Shown here piece after piece: positions 1 through 13,600 of a stretch of 64,000 bases of DNA. The DNA is taken from positions 86,656,501 through 86,720,500 of the forward strand of contig NC_133024.1 of NCBI RefSeq assembly GCF_048771995.1, written 5' to 3'. The notes below the pieces were generated by a model. It saw only the letters and a list, made by a program, of their open reading frames with translations. It made no database searches and had not been told where the DNA came from. Positions within the stretch are counted from its first letter, which is position 1. Every line of letters begins with the position of its first letter. This stretch comes from Taeniopygia guttata. Taxonomy: Eukaryota > Chordata > Aves > Passeriformes > Estrildidae. The position numbers and the translations under genes were made by a program.

Positions 1-57
1 GACAAGATGACCTCTAGAGGTCCTTTCCAACCTCACAATCACTCTGTGATTGTGTGA
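1..57 (+). repeat. CR1 LINE 3' tail, cut by the window edge
   Basis: The first bases read gatgacctctagaggtcctt then tccaacctcacaatcac, matching the typical CR1 3' terminus followed by its degenerate 8-bp tail repeats (ctgtgatt, gtgtgac). It is in sense orientation. This is a diagnostic feature of bird and reptile genomes. Confidence 0.8.
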
Positions 58-2735
58 CTTGTGATCTGATTTTTTTTTTAGTATTAAGAATAAAGTGGTT
101 GTATCTCAAACTAGTTATTCCAGACTCTCTGTTGGTCAGTGAACAAACCAAACCAAACCAACAACCGCCCAAAGTGATTGTACTTTTAGGGCACGGTTGC
201 TTGCACATTGATGTGGTCATCCAAAAAAAGGTCAGACAGACTGTGCCATAAAAGTGGTGTATGACTATAGAGGAAACCTGAAGTGACCAGTTTAAAGATG
301 AACTTCAGGCACATATTTCATGGACAAGAGGTGTGCAGAGTATGCTGTGCAAGGTGTCTGGCTGTTTGTCTGCCTAGTACTCTGCTGACAAGTGATGGTG
401 TCAGTGCAATAGGTAACATCTGCCCAGCTGGGGAAGATGAACAGAATGAGGATCGGAATCAGCGGGTGAGATACTCCCATTACTGTTCAGAACAGTAAAT
501 GAGCATTGAGGTCTCAGAAGGACTCAGTTCTGAGGCAGTTGCTGAAATTGTTTCTTGGTATGTAATGAGACATGCAGCCAGTTCTAAAAGGCTGTTTTTA
601 GATCATGGGCATATCTGCCAGCACAGATAAGGAGCTGCCTGCCAATTCCAAACAGACGCACCCGACACTTACTCAATCACACACACAAACATAAACAAGC
701 AAATAAACAACATCCCCTTCCCATAAATATCTTTTTTTACACTTCAGATGGAAAAGGAAAAAAAGAAACAGCCTGCTATTGTTTTTTTTTTTTTTTTCTT
801 TTCTATTTTTAAATACAAGGAGGGGCTCAGATATAATATTGAAGCTGGAGCTATTATATGCATAAATGAAATATGCAGATTCAGGAGTTAATTTAGCCCT
901 ATCTATCTGGTGAATAAACAGAAATAAAATAAAAAAAACTTTTGCAGCTTTTTAAAATGAGCCTGGAATCTATCCATTATGTGGGTCCTTCAATCTTCAC
1001 ACTATGAGTCAACAAAATCCATGAATGTTGGGCTTAATTAATCAAATTGATTGAATACTAAAGCTGTTTTAATTACTTCATTGTCATTACAGTAGGGATA
1101 AATTTGGCTAAGTCATTTTGGTATAAAATGACAATATTTCTGCAGAAATTTAGGAGTTTTGAAAGGAGTTAGAGAATTACTTTGTTTAAGATTGAAAATA
1201 ATTATTATTTTGCCTCGATAAGCTTGTCCCTGTTTTCTCTCCCTTGAAACTTTCTCTGTTCTATTGAGGAACCTTCAGAAATTAATTTAATTAAAGAAAA
1301 AGGCCCTGAGACTTTCTTTGAGTATTCAAGTGGTGGATAACATGAATTTTTAAGCTGACATAACAAGTCTTAACATGGCTTCTGCTTCATTCTTGACATA
1401 GACAGGCATAATACTGGTGATGTTAGAGTATTTGGAAGATAACACTGCCAGAGAATGTGCCATAAATATAAAAGCGAATAATTAAATTAGATCCTCTCAG
1501 GATGAACATGCTAAACTGAGACCAGAGTGCATGTACAGTATATTAAAAATAAATACTTGCACTGCACAGGCAGTAATTCAGCTGTCATTTGAATTTAGTG
1601 AAACTTTCCATGCAAGCTACTCACAAGAGTAAGTTACTCTCATGCAGAAACAGGGTCACAGTGTAACTGACATACTTCTGTCCTGAGGGCGGGTAGGTGC
1701 AACATGACTGGAACTAGCCATTTGATGTTTTTTGGTAGTTTGTTTTATTAATTGTGGTTCAGTGGCTGAGACAGCGGTCTGGAGTTCTCTTTTTACTTCT
1801 GATTTAATGTTGGAAAAGTTCACTGTTGTGACATTATAAGACCTCCCATTATTTAGGATGAGCTAAGTGGCATAGTGTTAAATTAAACAGTGCATTAGAA
1901 TTAATTTTTACTAGATATCATGAACAACTTTATAAAATTATTTTGTTTATGTTGGACTATCTGTATCTTTGAATTTCACTGTATGAAATTCTTGAACTTT
2001 GGGTCAATGCTTTCTAAGGTCACCCATACACCATCAAAATGGTTGGGAACTCCAGTTCACTGAGTAGGATTCAGTTGCAGATGAAGACCTTTGCAATCAG
2101 ACATCTCCATGGGAAATATGGATCTTAAGTTGATCGAGGTCTGGCTGGAACACTCAGTGGTGCCTCCAGGATGGTCTGACAAGCTAATAGAGCCTGGCTT
2201 CAGAGGTAGCCTGGGTGGCACAGGTGGTGTGAACCTGGCCTGTAGTTGTCACTCAAGAAAGGTGTTGGCTTACTCAAAGTCCCTTGTGGTACCTGCCTGC
2301 TCAGTGTAGATGCCTTAGACATCCTGGAGTACCAGCTGTGGGAGGTGACAACAAGGCCACCACATCGCTCTTTCCAGACGTGATTCAGTCACCATCATGT
2401 AGGGTTCTATTGTCATCCAAGGGGAGAGGGGGCACATAAGATCCCATGTGGAACTAGCAGGTATTTTAAAACAGAGAGGGAAATATGCCCTTCTGGCATG
2501 GCAGCTGAGAGCCAGCAGGATACTCTGGAACTGGCTAGAACTATGTGTCTGCCCAAGTGCCTGAGCAGAGCCCTGGAGTCTAATCTAGGTTGTGATGAAC
2601 TGCTCTCTGGCTCCACTGAGTGTGATCACTACTGGTTATGATGGAAAGACATTTAGCTTATATGAAATTGTTTAAATTTGGGTATAGTAGTGCTGAACAG
2701 AATCCTACTTTTTTTTGGGGTTTTTTAAAGACATG
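58..2735. other. Upstream intergenic sequence, nothing recognised
   Basis: AT-rich non-coding sequence. There is a 17-T run near 781-797. The segment 2090-2630 is more GC-rich than its surroundings and could be a decayed transposable element, but no family signature is visible. Confidence 0.6.
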
Positions 2736-2739
2736 TTAA

Positions 2740-2850
2740 AATAGAATATTTACTGCAAGGGACCTACAGTAATTATCTAATCCACCTGCCTGACCCCTTC
2801 AGGGCTGACCAATAGTTGAAGTATTATTCCAAATTGCAAGTAATCATTTT
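2740..2850 (-). repeat. CR1-type LINE fragment, antisense
   Basis: The + strand resembles the reverse complement of a CR1 3' region: gggacctacag, then atctaatccacctgcctgac, then cttcagggctgacc, blocks I know from this repeat family. The copy is diverged and short. Confidence 0.6.
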
Positions 2851-3999
2851 TATTTGATTTTATAGCACATCCTATGTGTTCTTATTTTTCCAGATTTTTT
2901 TGTTTTCTTTAATAATGAACAATAAAACATCGCTTTCCAAAATTAGGTTTCCAAACACCTCTCTTCTCCTGTATCAAAATGAACTGCATCAGTGGCTGTC
3001 AGGAAAAGCAAATATGACATAAAAGAGTCTGTTTGAATATTCATTTGCTGCTCTGCATACACTAAAATGCTGAAGTGCAAAAAAGGCCACAAAATATTAG
3101 ATGTGTTTGTGTATGAAATTACTATAGTATCAGGTTTGAATAAAATATGATTAATAACAAATGTGATGTTGGGCAGATTGTGTAGTGGTATAAAACCACT
3201 GAGGACACAAGACCAGTTCATCTGTGTAGAAATGAAGGGAGGTGGTAGAAACAGTGTTTTCCTTGCTGTCCTCAAGCATGCTGTTGCACTGTCCAAACCA
3301 ATACTGGCATATTGAAAGCAGGAGTCCCTCTGGAGTTCAAAGTTTATTGCCATAAAATGTTGTGACAAGTGTTTTCTGCAGTAAACTGGTTTAATTTTTC
3401 TCTTGAGTCCAGCACTTCCCAGTATGCAATATCAATGGAAAATTCTACTCTGGTGATAAATAATTCCAATGAAATTTTATTGGGTAAGGACTGTACGATC
3501 TGGTGCATGTTGTATAAACTCTATACAGTTCTATAGGAGCATTCCCTGTAAGCCATGAGAGATGAATGGGAAGGCCTGCTTGGCATAAAATGAAGTTGTT
3601 GAAAAAGCTTTTTTCTTGTACAGTGAGTGTGTGTAATTTAAATGTTTTACTTCATCACTTTCCAAACAGCCAAAGCATGTTCTTGGGAAAGTGACTTATT
3701 GTATTAAAAAGATTGAAGTTTTTTATCAGGTGCTTGAAGGAATTTTTAACTGCATAAATTTTTGATCTATGCAAAAAAAAAATGTGTCTGAATAAATAAA
3801 GCATTTAGGTGTTTTTGTGTTTAGTGTTGCTAAAGTTATTACTGTAAAGATAGGATGTAAATTTTTAAAGATTACTGTATTTTTATTATATAGGACTTTT
3901 CAGAGGCATCTCTTCATTTTGGCTACCATATTTTAAAATTCTATAAAAAATCCTCAGCCTTCCTTTTGTAATATGACTTATAGTAACTTCTTTGTTGGT
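2851..3999. other. Upstream intergenic sequence with an unassigned minus-strand ORF
   Basis: AT-rich sequence. A 141-codon open frame on the - strand at 2943-3368 shows no recognisable domain and its residue composition is not protein-like, so I treat it as chance. No other element is seen. Confidence 0.6.
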
Positions 4000-4514
4000 G
4001 CTTCCTTTCCTGCTTGCAGATAAGGAAACATTCACCACCAGGCCTGAACTTTGGGAGTCCTTGCTAGTACTGCATGCTCTGTAACACTGCTCACGTAGAT
4101 GGACAGATCCATTGCAACTCCATCTCCACTGGTGTTGATGCACCAGCTGCAATAATATTTCAAGTCAATCCCTCATTAGTTAGGGGAAGGTCAGCTATTT
4201 CTGACTGGCCTCGCCCGGACAGCGAAACAGAGCAAAGCTCTGCCATCAGTGTCCTAAAATAGAAGGCCCTTTTCATCTGTCAGACTTGAGTCAGCCACAT
4301 GGAACACAAATTTGGAGACACAAATTGACTCACAGGGCATTGGGAAGAAGGGCACAGGCAGAAAGTCAAGTGAAGAGAAACTTCTTTAGATATGAGCTGT
4401 ATTCTCCAAACAGTTTTTTAGTTATTTACACAATAATTTGTTTTAAATTTATTTTATTGCTAACCTTTTAAGTAATTAAGGTGTTGTTTTTTATTTTCCC
4501 AAATAACTTCAATA
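4000..4514 (+). promoter_or_regulatory. Putative TMEM182 promoter and 5' leader
   Basis: This stretch is less AT-rich than its surroundings and lies directly upstream of the start codon. It contains a CAGCTG E-box at 4144-4149 (the preferred core of MyoD/myogenin), E-box-type CATCTG at 4274-4279 and CACATG at 4296-4301, an AP-1-like TGAGTCA at 4288-4294, and cctaaaatag at 4253-4262, one base off both the CArG and MEF2 consensus. No TATA box or CpG island is seen. A branch-point-like tgctaac at 4457-4463 followed by AG dinucleotides at 4471-4480 leaves open a non-coding first exon further upstream. The myogenic reading fits known muscle expression but is inference. Confidence 0.4.
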
Positions 4515-4655
4515 ATGAAACTGAGTGTGGGGATATTTTTTGGAGGCTTCTTTGCAGCTCTGGGGGTTTTGCTTTTTTTGGTGGCATTTGGAACTGATTA
4601 TTGGCTTCTTGCTACAGAAACAGGAACTTGTTCAGAAGCACCTGAAGGTGCTGGG
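4515..4655 (+). CDS. TMEM182: TMEM182 coding exon 1 (residues 1-47)
   Basis: This exon encodes the N-terminus and transmembrane segment 1, ending in the start of the extracellular loop (Cys39). The ATG has A at -3, and an in-frame TAA at 4473-4475 rules out a longer unspliced N-terminus. The donor is ggg|gttagt, phase 0. An alternative GT eight bases upstream would break the frame to exon 2. If the intron were retained, translation would stop at 4724 with 69 residues. Confidence 0.93.
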
Positions 4656-7600
4656 GTTAGTATGAACTTTTTATTTATAATGAGGATTATATATGTAGAA
4701 TTCTTGGATGTGTTCATTTTCTAAGAATTTACTTCTATATAGACTTTTGAATATACTAATTTTGTTTATTTTTCTAAGAATTTAATTCTGTATATACTTT
4801 TGAATATACTCATTTTGACCTTCTGGAGGCTTACAAGCCTGCCTGAAAACCTCTTATAATCATTTGTAATCAGCTCTGAAATGAATTTTTATTTTGTGAT
4901 ACTGCTTTTGAAATATGATATTCTTTCAAAAGAAGAATGACTGTTTATAAATGCTATAGCTGACCTAAATTCAGACAGGTTGTGTGTCATTATGATAGCA
5001 GTGTTTTTTTTACCTAAACATCTAACTGAACTTAATTCTTTCAACGGTTCAAAAGTTGTATGATAATGGCTTTCTTTTTTTCCTTCCTCTGTAGGGAGAG
5101 AAGGCCACTTTCCATCATGAAGGTTTCTTCTGGAGGTGTTGGTTTAGTGGAAATGTAGGAGATAATAATGGCAGCATGTGGAATTTTTGGTATAGTAAGT
5201 ATTTTTTTCCTTTTACATTATCTATAGTAGTTTGTTCTCAAATTTGTTGGGATTTAGCGTGTTTTTTGTTTTTCTTTGTGTCTTATGAATCACTAGATTT
5301 CATATGGCTTCTTTGGGGATCAGGTTCTTCAGCTATCCTAAAATAAATTATTGACACACAATTTTATAATCTATAGGAAACCCCAGGACAAAATAATACA
5401 AGTTTAGCAATCAGATTACACTGTGATTGTTATGGATGTCCTGTTAACCTGAGTCCATTCTTAGCTACAAAGTGTTTTCCACAGCTCTGTACCACAGTGA
5501 CACAGCCCTGTAACTTTTCAAAACTGTTAAACAGTTGGTGTATTTCTGTTAAGTAGGGAAAAAGAACTTAGTGGTTGGCCTGGTCCATGAATTTTTGCTT
5601 GGGGAATTTCTCCATCTGTTCTTAACTGACTACAAGTGGGTTAAGAAGGGAATGGGAACTCCACAGTGAAAATGGTGTAGGACGCACCATCTCCAGAAGA
5701 GTTTCTTTATTACATTTACAGATGACTGGTTGCTTTCTTTCACTACACCCAGGGTTCTGAGATAGATAGAATTACAAGATCAGATAGTGTTTTACAACCA
5801 AAATCTCCCATTTAGAAGTCAAGCAAAACTTGAAGTCTCCAGTCTTTGACACTCCCTCTGAGGTAGGAAGCTCCCTCACCTTATTGCAAGATTTCCATAA
5901 CCTTTGTGAAAAGCAGGTGCCATCATACAAGTTTGACATCAATAGCCCACGTTTTGCTAAATATATTGCTTTGTCTTGGGTGGAAAATGTAATATCCACT
6001 GTAGTTGTTATTAATCTGGAAAATTATGTGGTCAGGAATCTGAAACTTAGATGGGGTTTAAGTTATAGTCAACTTTTGTCTTTTGCAAGGAAGAAGTTGA
6101 TATTTTTAGAAGTATTTAGTATAAAGGGTGAAATTATCGTTTTCTGGAGGATATTCATTCCATAGACTAGACTCTTATTCGTGGCCATTGTAAACTCTCT
6201 GAAGATGTTTGATATTCTCATTGTTCTTTCACAAAAGAAAAAGTAATTGCCTGGATTTTGTTTGTTTTGTTGTTTTTTTCTGCACATGTAATAATGAGAA
6301 CATAATTAACCTTCAAATGAGAAAGGTACATATGGATACAGAGGCATACATATGCATCACATATAAATTGCAGTGTGCTTTCAGCAGGGCTCGTTTATTG
6401 TCCCAGAGTACAAATCTGTATTGCTCCTTAAGGAATATTCTTGTCTGGATAACAAGGCTTGTATCTCTTACCAAACCAAATTCACTGTAAGCTATTGCCT
6501 AGGAAAGGACCTGAAATCTTGACCTATGAAGCTCAGTTTGCCCATTTGAAGAACAGACACCCATTATTTTTACGGCAATAAAATATTAATCTTTAGCTTT
6601 CTTTCATTTTTAGCCAACCAGTCACCTTCTAAGAATTGTACACATGCTTACCTGTCCCCATTTCCTCTTCTCCGTGATGAACACAACTCCACCTCCTATG
6701 ACTCTGCAATCAGTAAGTATTGTTTGGTGCAAATGAATACAATGCCCATAGTTTCAAGAAAACAATTTGTATGCTTCAAAATAAAACAGCCTTATCATTC
6801 CACACAGTTTAATTAACAGAATTTTGGTATTTCATATTTCTCATAATTTTACAACATGCATATTTAAGCTACTGTTTAACAAAACACATAAATAATTGTT
6901 AGCTTTAGGGATGATGGCAGAATAGAGGTAATTTCTGGGGAAAAAAAAGACATTTCCTTTTTAGTGCTTTTTTTTCCTCCAACATAGTAATTATCTTCCT
7001 TGGGCTGCATGCATTAAACAAGTACTTCTTGTAATATATTTCAATAAAACTGGGATTGGTTGGATTTTTTTGTTTTGTTTTGGTATTTTTGTTTTTGTTA
7101 AATAAATAAACATATTTGGAAGTCTACAGCATTTTTACTTTATGAGGAAGGAGGAGCAGATCCTTGATACTGAGTTTATTTAACTGACTCAGATATACTT
7201 CACTGAGAAACACTTGTACTGTAACAGAGATACATGTAAGTATCATATACTTGTGAAAGATAAACATTAATAGAAAACTTTATGTTTGAATAGTGTCTAG
7301 AAAGCTCTGTCTTTACAACACTGAGAAATGACTTAAAAATATCAGGAACATTCAATCATATTAAGAGCTTTAAGCAAACATATTTGAAGTAAATAACTTC
7401 TGATACCTATTTCTCATGACTTTTTAAACAACCTCTGATGTGTGCGTGTTACATGTCTCTGAGCTTGCTGACTAAGGGACTTAAATGATCCCTTCCTGTG
7501 CTGAAGCTGTAATTATGCTTTTGCTAACCTTGAAGTGTCTTTAGAATCCAATTTTTATGCTGCAGACATGAAAAATAATAAACTAGAATTATAATTGTTC

Positions 7601-10600
7601 TGTTAATCTTTAGAAATTATGAACTGTTTGTCCAGGAAGAATTCAGACCTCACCATTCAGAGATCTAATCTGTAACTTCACAGCACATCTAGAACAGTTT
7701 ATCTTTCCATTTGAAAGTGACAGAGTCATCAGCTCCTAATAGCCTAGACAGAGTTTGTATTCCACTGTTCACTCATACATTCACAAAGGTTCCTCAAATT
7801 ATATTGCATGATTACATAGAAGTGGACAAACAAAGAAAAAGAAAAGGAGAAGGAATATCATCAAAAATTTAATTAATTTTAGTTAATGTTTGCCAAAAGG
7901 ACCACTGCTCAAATATCATTTTTCTATCTATATTTCATATTAGGAGATTAAAAGTAGGCAGAACTGTACTACAGATGCTGGCCCAGGCAGAGTATATTCA
8001 GAGCCATTCCTGCTATATAAATAGATACAGTTGGATTGCTTTTGAGCTCATTAAAACTCAAGATGGTTTGGGGTTTTTTATGCATTTCATTTTCAGCATC
8101 CAAGCTGAGTTATTTATTAGAACAGTTATGATTGTTCAAGAGTCTTTCACAACTTTTTATGAAGAAAGTTATGTCATCATCTCTTCTGTTAATTCAAAAC
8201 TTGTTTCTCCTTTAGTCTAATTTGAGAATCCTGCCCATGATATCTGGCAAACAGGTTTTAAAAACCTTGCTTCAACTGCAGCTGCTAAATTAAGAAATAC
8301 TAGAAGCTTATCCTCTTCTTCTTGACTCCCAGCACGGGAAGTGGTTCACTATAAAGCCAGTGCCAAAAGGCTCCAGTTTGTTTTCATGAAGAACAAGATT
8401 TAATTTAGGATTTGTATATCTAGTTGTCTGCATCTAATACTTTGCAGCAGCAAAGCATAGAATAAAAGGACACTACCAAAAATTTGAGGTTATTGTCACC
8501 TTTTTTGGTTCTGCTATTGTTTCTTACCATTTTTGTGGCACAGAGCTTTCTTGACATATTCTCCTTTGGGGATGATAAAAAGCCCAAATCTCTTCCCCAG
8601 GTTTATAATTGTATTTTTAGTGAGTCAATCAAGTTCTATTTTAAGAAAATATAACAAGATAACAAGAATTTTTCTGTCATGTTCATTTGCTCTTTCATAG
8701 ACAAAGAAACAACTGAATAAAGAGCTTTAAACTTCCTTAGAAAAATCAAACATGTATACAACACATTTTCTAAAAATCTCTTTCCGTTCAGAGCACTATT
8801 AGTTGCTGAACAAGTAAAGGCATGTGACTTTTTTACATACTATTTGGCTTAAGAGACATTTGGATCTTAGCAGAGAAATTTGAATTTAATTTTAGCCCCT
8901 TGTGCAGTCACTTGTGTGAAGACACAGGTGTGGTTTGTTGGAGTGCCGTGTCACCATCCAGCTAGAAGAGCTCAGACAAAGAGAAGTTGCTGGAGGAACA
9001 TGAAACCTCTGATGCTTTTTGAGTGCAGTGTCTGGACCAAGTTCTCTGTTGATATAACTCCTTTGGTTTTAGTAGGAATTTGGCTCAGAGCTTTTCTGGG
9101 CCAGAATTCAAAACAGGTTCACCTATGCTCTCTTAGTTTATTTACATCTCTTTGTATGTTGGGTTTGCGTTTGTGTTATAGTTCCCAAAAGTCTTAAAGC
9201 ACTGAGATGGGGAGCTCTAGTGTTTCAGTCTGCCTTGCAAAACTTTAGACCAAAGGCTGGGTCCATTCTGATGTACAAATCTAGACTATAAGCTCTTGGT
9301 GTCAAGGACTACAGCCTTAGATGGAAATGTAAAAACAGAAAAACTTATGGGATGCTTATATTGGGGGTTTGAATGCGTGCTTTAATGTATCAGATATCTT
9401 TTAAGCATTACTAGATGCATGAGCAGCTTCACAGAGTTAGATAGCACTGCTTTGAAATTGCAGTTTGCTATATCTTTTAATCATGGTTATAACGTTTCTG
9501 TGCATTCATTGGTTTTGTTAAATAATCTTAACAGAGTGGGGAGGACTTCCTGTAGCTGTAGTGTAAGGTATCATCAAAAGCTGTGTGATCCATCATTTAT
9601 GGTTAATGTACTTTAAGAAATTCATAGGCCATATAATTTATCTTAACCTGAAACAGGTTCTAAGTGACCTCAGAGGAAGCCTGACTCTAGTGACTTTCTG
9701 TGATGGTACAGAGGTTTAGAGTGACGACTTTTATAGTGTGCAGCTCTTAAGTTGACTTAGCACCTCCTTGTGCTGCTAGCAGATTCATTTTTATGATGAT
9801 TCCCATATATAAGTGCCATAAACTACAACCTAGGAATAAAAAAAAAATAAATTAGACAATGCAATAGAAATACTAGAGCAGCAACTTATATGTTTTAAAA
9901 TAGACATATTATTGCATAATCATAAACAGATTAGGTACCCCATCAGGCTATTCAGAAAGCATAGTACTATAGTATTTTTTAATATTAATTCACTGCTAGC
10001 TATATTCATGCATTCATTGAGTTACTTAACACGGATGTTCAAAGGGCTATCACCCTTTCCTAAAGTTCTTTTACTATAGGATAATACTAATCCTGTTTTT
10101 GAAAAATGTGCAAAGTTCTTACTCATGGAAATAGTCCCATTGGCTATAGTGAGATTTTTTCTAAGAAGAAGTGAAAAGTATAACACTTAGTCACTAATTC
10201 ATTATTTTTATTTTTGAGGGGATTTTTTCAACTTAATTTGGAAACAACAATAGTGCCCTAACTGATGTAAATCACCCCAACACATTTTGAAGCTGTAGTG
10301 GAAGTATTTTAATGGGGCAGCACTGACACATTAGTTTAATACTCTGATTTGTAGCTGCCAGTATTTTTTCTCTGACTATTAGTTCTTATTTTGTCCAGTA
10401 TTTCTATTGCATAGGCACATTGCCAGGATTTGAAGTAATGCCTAATGGATAATACGCAATGTTTATAGAACTGAAGCAAAAATCTGATTCAGCAACTGTT
10501 AAATCTAAAATGCTGAGATCAAATTTATTGGCAGGTTTGTTAATGGGTTGAAATTAACCTAAAGTAATCTGGAAAATATCAGCCATGAAATCTGAAAATA

Positions 10601-13600
10601 GAAGTTGTACAAGTGAAATGTTAGCAGTAGTCTATTTCTAGGGGAGAAAAATGCTCATATGTAGTAGTCATATAATTGCCCATGAGAGATTGTAATACAG
10701 TACATTTATAAGTGTGATCTCTGTAGTCCCCCAAGCAGGTATAAAGTAAGAAGCATTTTAAAAAGAAAGGTATCCATCTTGTGAATATTGTATTTGTTTT
10801 ACTGGTAAAATTATTTTGAAAAAAAATATTACTAAGGGATAGTAAAGGATGCTAAATGAAGCTGAGAAAAATCTTGCAAGGTTTACTGTGTTGCCAGATG
10901 TGTCTCCTGTGCTGCTGCTGAGATAGTGATTTCATTTATACTTGTTTATCTGCAGAGAAGAGGCTCCTGGTTGAGAGCAGTTCAGGCACTTTGCCATTCA
11001 CTGTATTGGCACTGTGTGTAGCAAAGCTCTTGTTAAAATCATTTCAATATCTCTTACATTAAATAGGGAGGTGAAAACCTTGCACATTCTAAAATACAAT
11101 CCACTGTCAGATCACAGGAAATGTTCCCTTTTGGTTGTGAGCTTGTCCATGATAGTTCAAGGAAACTTTTCCAAGTCATTTTGCCTACCCCTTGAAATTT
11201 TTATGTGGGATTGTACTAACACGTTTCAAAAGGATTTTCATCCTTATAGTGCTTAATAATTAATATTGATATTAAATTTAAGATTAAGTAGCTGGGGTTT
11301 TTATGGTAGACCACAGTACTTGTATGGACTGATGGCTGGGTTTTAAAAACACTTTGAGTCATCAAGGGCAGTGAAATACTTGGAATGCTTGCATGGTGCT
11401 GATGTTACCATCTCTAATAGTAGAAGGGTGTTGCTTTGTGACATTAGCTAGGCTGTTCCTGACTAACTGTTATGGAGCTCCAGGTGTGTCCATGACTGCT
11501 ACACAAGTGTGTGTTGTAGATGACACAGCTCGGAAACTTTTAAAATTTATTATTGTTTCTCTTTCATTTCATGTATCAGTAACATCTTAAAATATGAATC
11601 TGTAACTTCAGTTTGTAATCAATGCTGAGATCCACTATACTAGAAAAGAAGGCTTTTGGTAATTTTCACCCATTTCTCCGAAATTTGGGACCTTGCACAG
11701 ACCCAGATACTATAGTTTTCAAATAATGTAAAAGTCTCTGGAAGGACCTAAATTAGGATCTTTAGAAGAAAAACAAGTAGCAAGGGAAAAATACGGGTTG
11801 CAATTTTGGAGGAATATAATGTTCTTGTATAGGCCCGATGGTGCAGTTGTGTGTACTCCTATTTTCCACTAAGTCTTTTTTATTTTTAGGCCTGCCTGTC
11901 ATTTCCTAGGCAAATTATATATTCAACAAAGAGGTGGCTTACCAAGATGAGTTACAAAACCTCCTGTTTAGCACCCTTGCACCATAGAGCAATGGTATCT
12001 AAGATTTTAAACACTGCAGATATGTTTACTTTGCACTCTACAATAGTGCTTGTACTTTATTTCCTCTGTTGTAGGAAAAAACTTGGACTAATGCACGTAT
12101 TTTAGGGGGATAACTCTAACATATCTGTGAAGTATCTGGAAGAGACAAGGGTACTCCTTTTCATCTGGACCAGAACATGGGCTATCCTTTGAAATACCTC
12201 AGAGAGACTTGAAATTGTGCAAACTTCTGTGAACACTTTGTATAGATACACTTTGTATGGGTTCACTCAACCATTATTTCTTGAAACAGACTGTTTGGAT
12301 CACAGTTTTCATGGGATGTAAAGAAGAGTATTGTCTTTAAAGCTGCCTCTTCTGTTGCATTTTATCTATCATTGTATGTCTCAACCTCAGAGCAGAAAAG
12401 TCTTTGACTTGAAAAGTAATTTCATTCTTAGGAAGATTTAATTTTAGCCAGCTCTTTTGTGTTCATCTGTAGATGACAGCTAAGCTAAATGACAGCTGAG
12501 CTGTAATTTTGAATGACTAGCCTGTAGAAATTGATCTTGCCCATCTAGACAGAGATGATGGGAAATGTGATCTAAACAAAAATGATCAGATTATAAAGTA
12601 AGTGAAGCCATCTTTGCAGGAAAATTATGGCTTTTTAATTCCCTTACAAAAGTAAAAGTCTAAGTGCTCATAGGGTGTTTCCTCAGACCTGTACCACAAA
12701 TGAACCAAATTACTTTGAACCAAATTAGTGTTCACTAGGTTGTAGTATTTTGCTTGAAAAGTCACAGATTTGTGAGCAGACTTTGTACCTATCAACTACA
12801 ATCTATTTTTTAATTGATGTTTAATGACTGAATTAGCTTAATAAACAAGCATTAGGATAATCAGACTTATCTGTGATTCTTTAGAGTAAATAACTGTTTT
12901 GGAGAAATAGAATGGAAGCTTTTGTCAGGGGATAGCTAGGTGAAATCAGTATTTCCCACATAGTGCATAAAATAGTTACAGTGTTGGAGCAGAGAAACAG
13001 CTTTTCTTTTCTATAGTTACGGAGAGGTTGAAACAAATTTCCATCAGTTACATTTGTACTTTTTTTGTGCTCTATTTCTAAGAATATTTGTGCATCAAAT
13101 CAAGCTTTTCTCATGAAATCTCATGAAAAATGGACTTTAAAGCTTGCTGTATGAAGAGTAGATAATGTAAATGGATGTTGGTTTTGTAATGCTGGAGAAT
13201 CTCGTGTCCTCCTCCATTCAGAAAATAGAAATATTGCTCCATGACGTAGGTGACTGACCATAATAATATACAAGAAAGCTTTTTCAAGGTTCATTTTGGC
13301 CAATGTGTCCTATTATGTAGTATGACTTTGAAGTACCTTGGGCTACCCATGTAAAAGAGTTGGGTGGTTATAGATTGATTTAGTGGTATTAGGCTTTAAA
13401 TGAGGAAGTAATGTCCCATGGACTTGGAGATTGCAATGAAGCTTATCAAAGTAGCCCCTTGAGTAAAATAATACGAAATTGCTTCAGAAACTCAAGACTG
13501 AAGGACTTGAGAGATTTACCTTTCTAGGTCTCCATTCATTGTCCATTTGCATTAAGTGAATAATTTGACTATGTGTTTAACTTTAAACAGGTGCCTAAAT

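Noticed and set aside
2090..2630. GC-richer segment considered as an LTR or retroviral remnant
   Set aside because: No TG...CA ends, polyadenylation signal, primer-binding site or target duplication could be identified.
2943..3368. 141-codon minus-strand ORF near a CR1 fragment
   Set aside because: I considered CR1 ORF2 or a gene remnant but saw no reverse-transcriptase motif or other family resemblance.
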